Part shown: positions 60,182-64,000 of the stretch, piece by piece
Layout of the letters: each line of letters starts with the position of its first letter
How positions within the stretch are numbered: position 1 is the first letter of the stretch
Assembly (NCBI RefSeq): GCF_025996515.1
Contig: NZ_BLRH01000060.1
Coordinates: 620,001-684,000 of the forward strand
Direction: 5' to 3'
Length of the DNA: 64,000 bases
Source: Rhizohabitans arisaemae
GTDB lineage: Bacteria > Actinomycetota > Actinomycetes > Streptosporangiales > Streptosporangiaceae
Notes under the pieces: model-generated
What the model was told of the DNA's origin: nothing
The model's database searches: none
What the model saw: the letters and a program-made list of their open reading frames with translations, nothing else
Translations under genes and position numbers: made by a program

Positions 60182-61564
60182 ATGTCCATGAGTGAAGCCT
60201 CCACCCGGCTCGATAGGGCCATACTGCAGCTCAGCGCCGTTGTCGTCCTCGGCTCCATCACCGCCATGCTGGATATGACGATGGTCACGGTCGCGCTGGC
60301 GGATCTGACCCGTGCCTTCGGCGTCTCCGTCACCACGGTTCAGTGGGTCAACACCGCATACCTGCTGTCCATCGCAATGGTTCTCCCGCTGACCGGCCGG
60401 CTGGCCGAGCGATTCGGCAGCCGGGCGATGTGGCTGTTCGCGATCACCGTGTTCCTGGCCGGCTCAGCGCTCTGCGGAACCGCTTGGTCGTCGGAGAGCC
60501 TGGTCGTGTTCCGTGTCGTACAGGGGATCGGCGGCGGCATGATCGTGCCGCTGAGCATGATGATCCTCATGCAGGCCGCCGGGCCGGAGCGCCGGGGTCG
60601 GGTGATGGCCGTCGCCACCGTGCCCGCACAGGTCGCCCCCATCGTGGGGCCCCTGCTCGGGGGCTTGATCGTCGAGAGTGTCGGCTGGCAATGGATCTTC
60701 TACGTCAACGTGCCCATCTGCCTCGCTGCGCTCCTGCTCTCCCGTCGCGGTATTCCCGACGACGGCCGACGGGAGCGGCGCCGCCTGGATCTGCCGGGGC
60801 TCGCGCTGCTCTCCCCCGCCATCGCGCTGATCGTCTACAGCCTGTCCCTGACCGGTACGGCCGACGGCTGGACCCTCCCGCTGGTCGCCGGCGCGACACT
60901 GTTGGCGGCCTCGGTCCTGTACGCGCTTCGCGCCCCCACCCCTCTGCTCGACCTGCGGCTGTTCACGTACCGCGGATTGGCGACCGCCTCGGTGCTCAGC
61001 TTCCTGTCCCGGTTGTCGATCTTCGGGGCGTTGATCCTCATGCCCCTGTACCACCAGGAGGTCCGCGGCCACAGCGCCCTCGCCGCCGGGCTGCTCCTGG
61101 CCCCCCAAGGTCTCGGCACCATGCTCGCCCTGCCCTTCATCGGAAAACTCACCGACCGCATCGGCGCCCGGCCGGTCGTGCTGTCCGGAATCGCCGTCAC
61201 CGCCCTTGGCATCTTCGCCTTCACCCAGGTGACGGCGAACACCCCCGACCTGATCCTGGCCGTCTCGCTCCTCATCTGGGGCATCGGAATCGCCGCCGTC
61301 GCCGTCCCGGTGTCCACCGCCGCCTACCACGGCCTGCCCCCTGCTCTGATCCCCGGTGCGACCAGCGCCGTCACGGTCGTCCAGACGGTCGGCGCCTCGG
61401 TCGGCGCAGCCGTACTGACCGCGATCCTGCTGGAGCAGACCACCCGGTACCCCGGCCTGCCGGCCGCCGCCTACGCGGACACGTTCCAGTGGATCCTCGG
61501 CTTCACCGTCCTCACGCTGATTCCCGCGCTCCTCCTCCCGGCACGGCGCCCCCTGTCGGCCTGA
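60182..61564 (+). CDS. MFS drug transporter, DHA2 (EmrB/QacA) family
   Basis: 460 residues with ~14 helices. LDMTMVTVALADLTRAF is the DHA2 motif D1 (LDxTxVxVALP-like). LTGRLAERFGSRAMW is motif A, and GGGMIVPLSMMILMQA with VGPLLGGLIVESVGWQWIFY is motif C. Exports hydrophobic drugs by proton antiport. No ribosome site is visible before ATG 60182 or 60188; the transcript may be leaderless from the operator region. Confidence 0.93.
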   Translation: MSMSEASTRLDRAILQLSAVVVLGSITAMLDMTMVTVALADLTRAFGVSVTTVQWVNTAYLLSIAMVLPLTGRLAERFGSRAMWLFAITVFLAGSALCGTAWSSESLVVFRVVQGIGGGMIVPLSMMILMQAAGPERRGRVMAVATVPAQVAPIVGPLLGGLIVESVGWQWIFYVNVPICLAALLLSRRGIPDDGRRERRRLDLPGLALLSPAIALIVYSLSLTGTADGWTLPLVAGATLLAASVLYALRAPTPLLDLRLFTYRGLATASVLSFLSRLSIFGALILMPLYHQEVRGHSALAAGLLLAPQGLGTMLALPFIGKLTDRIGARPVVLSGIAVTALGIFAFTQVTANTPDLILAVSLLIWGIGIAAVAVPVSTAAYHGLPPALIPGATSAVTVVQTVGASVGAAVLTAILLEQTTRYPGLPAAAYADTFQWILGFTVLTLIPALLLPARRPLSA

Positions 61565-61566
61565 CG

Positions 61567-61899
61567 TCACCGCTGATCGGGGCCGACCCTCACCGAGCGG
61601 AAGCGTCGGAGGAGGTACCAGAGCAGCCACGCTTGGAACAGCCCCGCGAGGGTCAGCAGCGCCATGAGGAGAAGCGGATCGGCGACGTCGATGAGCAGTA
61701 GATCCCAGAGCCATGCGATGAGCCACCCCAAAGGCACGGTCACCGCGATGAGAGCGACACCGGACAGCAGAATCGGATCCTGCACGGTGAGCAGGATCAC
61801 CGCCGAATAGAGACCAAGCGCCAGCACCACCACGCCATAGCCACCTGCGACAAGCGCCGCGAACCGTCCGCGCCGATCAGTGCGAGTCCTGTTACGCAT
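61567..61899 (-). CDS. small membrane protein (SCO4225-like)
   Basis: 110 residues with three hydrophobic helices (GGYGVVVLALGLYSAVILL, VALIAVTVPLGWLIAWLW, PLLLMALLTLAGLFQAWLLW) after a basic N-terminus. Resembles the SCO4225 family of actinobacterial membrane proteins. Function unknown. ATG 61899 is preceded by a purine-rich GGGGGCAGC. Convergent with the MFS gene. Confidence 0.75.
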   Translation of the reverse strand: MRNRTRTDRRGRFAALVAGGYGVVVLALGLYSAVILLTVQDPILLSGVALIAVTVPLGWLIAWLWDLLLIDVADPLLLMALLTLAGLFQAWLLWYLLRRFRSVRVGPDQR

Positions 61900-61951
61900 C
61901 GGTGCTGCCCCCTTGGCATCCAATGTGACATCCGAAAACTCATTCGCATGA

Positions 61952-62611
61952 TCAGTCTGCCCAATGGAACCAGACGTCGTAAACAAGGTACGGCGGATCC
62001 CCGAGAACGCCGTCGACCCTAAGATCCGGCAAAGCCCGTCGACGCAGCAGCTCAGGATCGGCGCATGTGATCCCGTGGCGCTCCAATACCCTGGTGACCT
62101 GCTCACAACCCCGATCCCAGCCCCGCAGCGGCATCCGGGCCGCACGCTCGGCCGTCGGCATGGAGCGCATTCCACCGCTGGAATCATCCGTGCGCTCACC
62201 GGTCATCACGCAAGCGACGGGGGCGAGGCGGCACAGCAGGAGTGTGATCCCTTGAACCTCGATCCCCCCGCCCGGTCCGACCCGGCGGGCGGTGCCGTCG
62301 CGCCGGGTCAAAAGCACATCGACGTAGGACGCATAGCCGGAGCCGTAATTATCGAATTCGGCGTGGTGAACGAGGAGCTCAGGACCTCGATGCAAATCGG
62401 CGACCACCCTGCGGAGATAGCCTTCGACCAATTCGGACCCCGCCTCCCAGGGCCCACCCTCCACCGGCGCCGCTTTCCCACTAGCTGCACGGGCCTGGTA
62501 CTCGGGATCAAGCAGTAGATCTTCCTGCCGAGGAGACACCGCACGACCGTTATCCACTGAGAACAACCTCCAACCGTCAACCGAATGAATGTCGCCCGAG
62601 TCCACGCCCAT
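61952..62611 (-). CDS. hypothetical protein
   Basis: 219 residues, soluble. FDNYGSGYASYVDVLLTRRD and GWDRGCEQVTRVLERHGI mark a mixed alpha/beta protein with a central VQGITLLLCRLAPVACVM strand pair. Cys residues are few and no motif is recognised. Start at 62611 gives MGVDSGDIHSVDGWRLF; a ribosome site is not obvious. Immediately follows (by ~40 bases) the CadD-like gene on the same strand, so the two might be co-transcribed. Confidence 0.65.
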   Translation of the reverse strand: MGVDSGDIHSVDGWRLFSVDNGRAVSPRQEDLLLDPEYQARAASGKAAPVEGGPWEAGSELVEGYLRRVVADLHRGPELLVHHAEFDNYGSGYASYVDVLLTRRDGTARRVGPGGGIEVQGITLLLCRLAPVACVMTGERTDDSSGGMRSMPTAERAARMPLRGWDRGCEQVTRVLERHGITCADPELLRRRALPDLRVDGVLGDPPYLVYDVWFHWAD

Positions 62612-62653
62612 CGCGCACGGTCTTTCGCAGGCGGAGCCCGTATCGGATGGGGG

Positions 62654-63247
62654 TTAGGTCAGGGTGGAGTCGAGGAGGATGGTGGTGCCGATGAGGATGA
62701 AGACGGCGGGTACCAGCCAGTGGCCGTACCGTTCCACGGCTTTGATGATCTTGCGGTGGGAGCCCAGCCAGGAGCCGGCCAGGCACCAGGCGGCGACCAA
62801 AAGGGCGAACACCGCGACGGTGATCAGGCTGTCGGTCAGGCCGATGGTACGGAACATCGGGGTGTAGACGGAGATGTTGTCCGCGCCGTTCGCGATCGTG
62901 ACCCCGGCCACGGAAAGCAGCCCGGTGGCCACGACGGCGGACGGTTCGTCGCCGTCCGCCCGGGCGCGGCTCGCCCCGACGAGACCGCGGACGCCGAGGG
63001 CGATCGGGATGAGGCCGAGCAGTCCCACCCATCGGTCGGGCACGATCGTCAAGCCGAGTGCCGCGATGGCCGAGATCGCGATCAAAGCGCCGATGCCGGT
63101 GTACTGACCGGCCCAGATCTGCCAGGGGCGCGGTCGACCACCGGCGCGTGCCGCGAGGAACAGGACCGTCAGCACGATGAGGTCGTCCACGTTGGTCCCG
63201 GCGAAGACACCGGCCGCGGCCAGGACGGTGCCGGCGAACTCTGTCAC
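62654..63247 (-). CDS. CadD-type cadmium/cation transporter
   Basis: 197 residues with about six helices. AAGVFAGTNVDDLIVLTVLF and GVTIANGADNISVYTPMFRT are the repeated acidic-Asn signatures of the CadD (LysE-superfamily) exporters. Moves Cd2+ or related cations outward. Start GTG at 63247 follows no strong ribosome site. Next upstream gene is the AraC-type regulator. Confidence 0.88.
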   Translation of the reverse strand: MTEFAGTVLAAAGVFAGTNVDDLIVLTVLFLAARAGGRPRPWQIWAGQYTGIGALIAISAIAALGLTIVPDRWVGLLGLIPIALGVRGLVGASRARADGDEPSAVVATGLLSVAGVTIANGADNISVYTPMFRTIGLTDSLITVAVFALLVAAWCLAGSWLGSHRKIIKAVERYGHWLVPAVFILIGTTILLDSTLT

Positions 63248-63294
63248 GATCGATCAGGGTATGGCGTGAACAGCGAAGTGCCCACCCAGAGACC

Positions 63295-64000
63295 TCACGC
63301 CCGCAGGGTCGCCCGATAGCGGGACGGGGATGTCCCGTACCGGGCGGTGAACGCCTGACGGAGCGTCTCGGCGGACCCGAAGCCGCAGCGGGCGGCCACG
63401 CTCGCCAGGGGTGACGAGGTGCCGGTCAGAAGACGGGCCGCCGCTTCGGTACGGGCGTTCCGTACGAAACGTCCCGGGGTTTCCCCCAGGTGTTCGACGA
63501 ACAGGCGGGTCAGGTGCCGTTCGCTCACTCCCGCGCCCGCTGCCAGGGTTGCGGTGCCCAGGTCCCCGTCCAGGTGGGCGGCGATGTGGTCGACGGTCCG
63601 TCTGACCAGGCTGTTCGTGGTGGCCGAGGCGGTGGTGAACATGCTCATCTGGGCTTGGTTGCCGGGCCGGTGCAGGTAGGTGACCAGGCCACGGGCGACC
63701 GCTCGGGCCAGCTCGGCGCCGTGGTCCTCCTCGATGAAGGAGAGGGTGAGGTCCAGGGCGCTGGTGACCCCGGCCGCGGTGGTGACGCTTCCGTCGCGGA
63801 TGTAGATCGGCGTGGGGTCCACCTCGATTTGGGGGTAGGCCCCGGCGAGTTCCGCCGCGTACCACCAGTGTGTGGTGACACGCTTGCCGTCGAGCAGACC
63901 GGCGGCGGCCAGCACGGTCGCCCCGGTGCACACCGAGGCCGTCCGGCGGCTCTCCCTGGCGAGGCGGCGGACGTGCGCGACGATCCGCGGGTTCTCCGCC
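63295..64000 (-). CDS. GlxA-family AraC regulator (N-terminus beyond window)
   Basis: The visible ~234 residues give the end of a DJ-1/PfpI-like amidase-class domain (SVCTGATVLAAAGLLDGK with the Cys elbow, THWW, GVTSALDLTLSFIEE). They are followed by a full AraC HTH (LGTATLAAGAGVSERHLTRL, PLASVAARCGFGSAETLRQA). It regulates nearby genes on an unknown signal. The frame runs off the right edge, so roughly 80-100 residues are missing. Confidence 0.9.
   Translation of the reverse strand, partial: AENPRIVAHVRRLARESRRTASVCTGATVLAAAGLLDGKRVTTHWWYAAELAGAYPQIEVDPTPIYIRDGSVTTAAGVTSALDLTLSFIEEDHGAELARAVARGLVTYLHRPGNQAQMSMFTTASATTNSLVRRTVDHIAAHLDGDLGTATLAAGAGVSERHLTRLFVEHLGETPGRFVRNARTEAAARLLTGTSSPLASVAARCGFGSAETLRQAFTARYGTSPSRYRATLRA

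Noticed and set aside
1-64000. CRISPR arrays, tRNA and rRNA genes, integrase, complete IS element
   Set aside because: No regularly spaced direct repeats, tRNA cloverleaf, rRNA signature or intact transposase was recognised.

Overview
The window is high-GC actinomycete DNA. GTG and TTG starts, translationally coupled operons, a SARP regulator, SigE-type ECF sigma factors, a secreted GH18 chitinase and many isolated one- or two-gene units all fit a sporulating actinobacterium. Streptosporangiaceae or a relative is my guess from gene content only. No rRNA, tRNA, CRISPR array, integrase or intact insertion sequence was seen. The region reads as a chromosomal accessory zone: intact genes are interspersed with many eroded ones, namely an ECF sigma tail, an ArsR fragment, a deleted aldo/keto reductase, a beta-lactamase tail, two LuxR tails, a TetR tail, a transposase scrap and a frameshifted small gene.

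Layout. 1-6.2 kb: secreted esterase, membrane protein, a protein with an internal WVQG repeat, secreted and small proteins, ECF and ArsR relics. 6.3-9.4 kb: three minus-strand genes of unknown family, two of them paralogous, diverging from a SARP/BTAD regulator. 9.5-11.5 kb: YefM-YoeB toxin-antitoxin pair and a LysR regulator. 11.9-16.2 kb: small secreted protein, two coupled P-loop proteins, a DUF2071 protein and a membrane protein. 16.5-18.4 kb: chitinase with an upstream palindrome. 18.8 kb: candidate 41-residue peptide gene. 19.1-25.2 kb: DUF4132 pair, VOC protein, then a uracil-DNA-glycosylase-like/ADP-ribosyltransferase fusion diverging from a macrodomain protein. 25.5-31.1 kb: MacB-type efflux operon with adaptor and lipoprotein, diverging from an OmpR-type two-component system. 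32.5-34.7 kb: HTH plus Clp-N pair diverging from an FAD monooxygenase across a perfect palindrome. 34.9-40.3 kb: TetR, broken aldo/keto reductase, multicopper oxidase, zinc-ribbon protein, hydrolase. 40.9-45.7 kb: UDG-superfamily protein and a NACHT-LRR (bacterial NLR) protein. 45.8-52.5 kb: hydrolase, quinone-oxidoreductase-like enzyme, NarL-type two-component system, DUF418/TetR pair. 52.6-56.7 kb: ECF sigma/membrane anti-sigma pair present twice. 56.9-59.0 kb: Ser/Thr kinase fused to a degenerate GH6 cellulase domain. 59.1-64 kb: DUF4326, TetR/MFS efflux pair, small membrane protein, CadD-like transporter and a GlxA/AraC regulator cut by the window edge.

Most noteworthy: (1) the UDG-ART fusion next to a macrodomain, which looks like an ADP-ribosylation/reversal (DarTG-like) conflict system of unusual design; (2) the transmembrane kinase whose extracellular GH6 domain has lost key acidic residues and may act as a polysaccharide receptor; (3) the NACHT-LRR protein, a candidate anti-phage sensor; (4) the symmetric promoter-operator at 33.24-33.28 kb, which appears to give two leaderless divergent mRNAs. 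Functions are inferred from recognisable motifs; no database search was possible.
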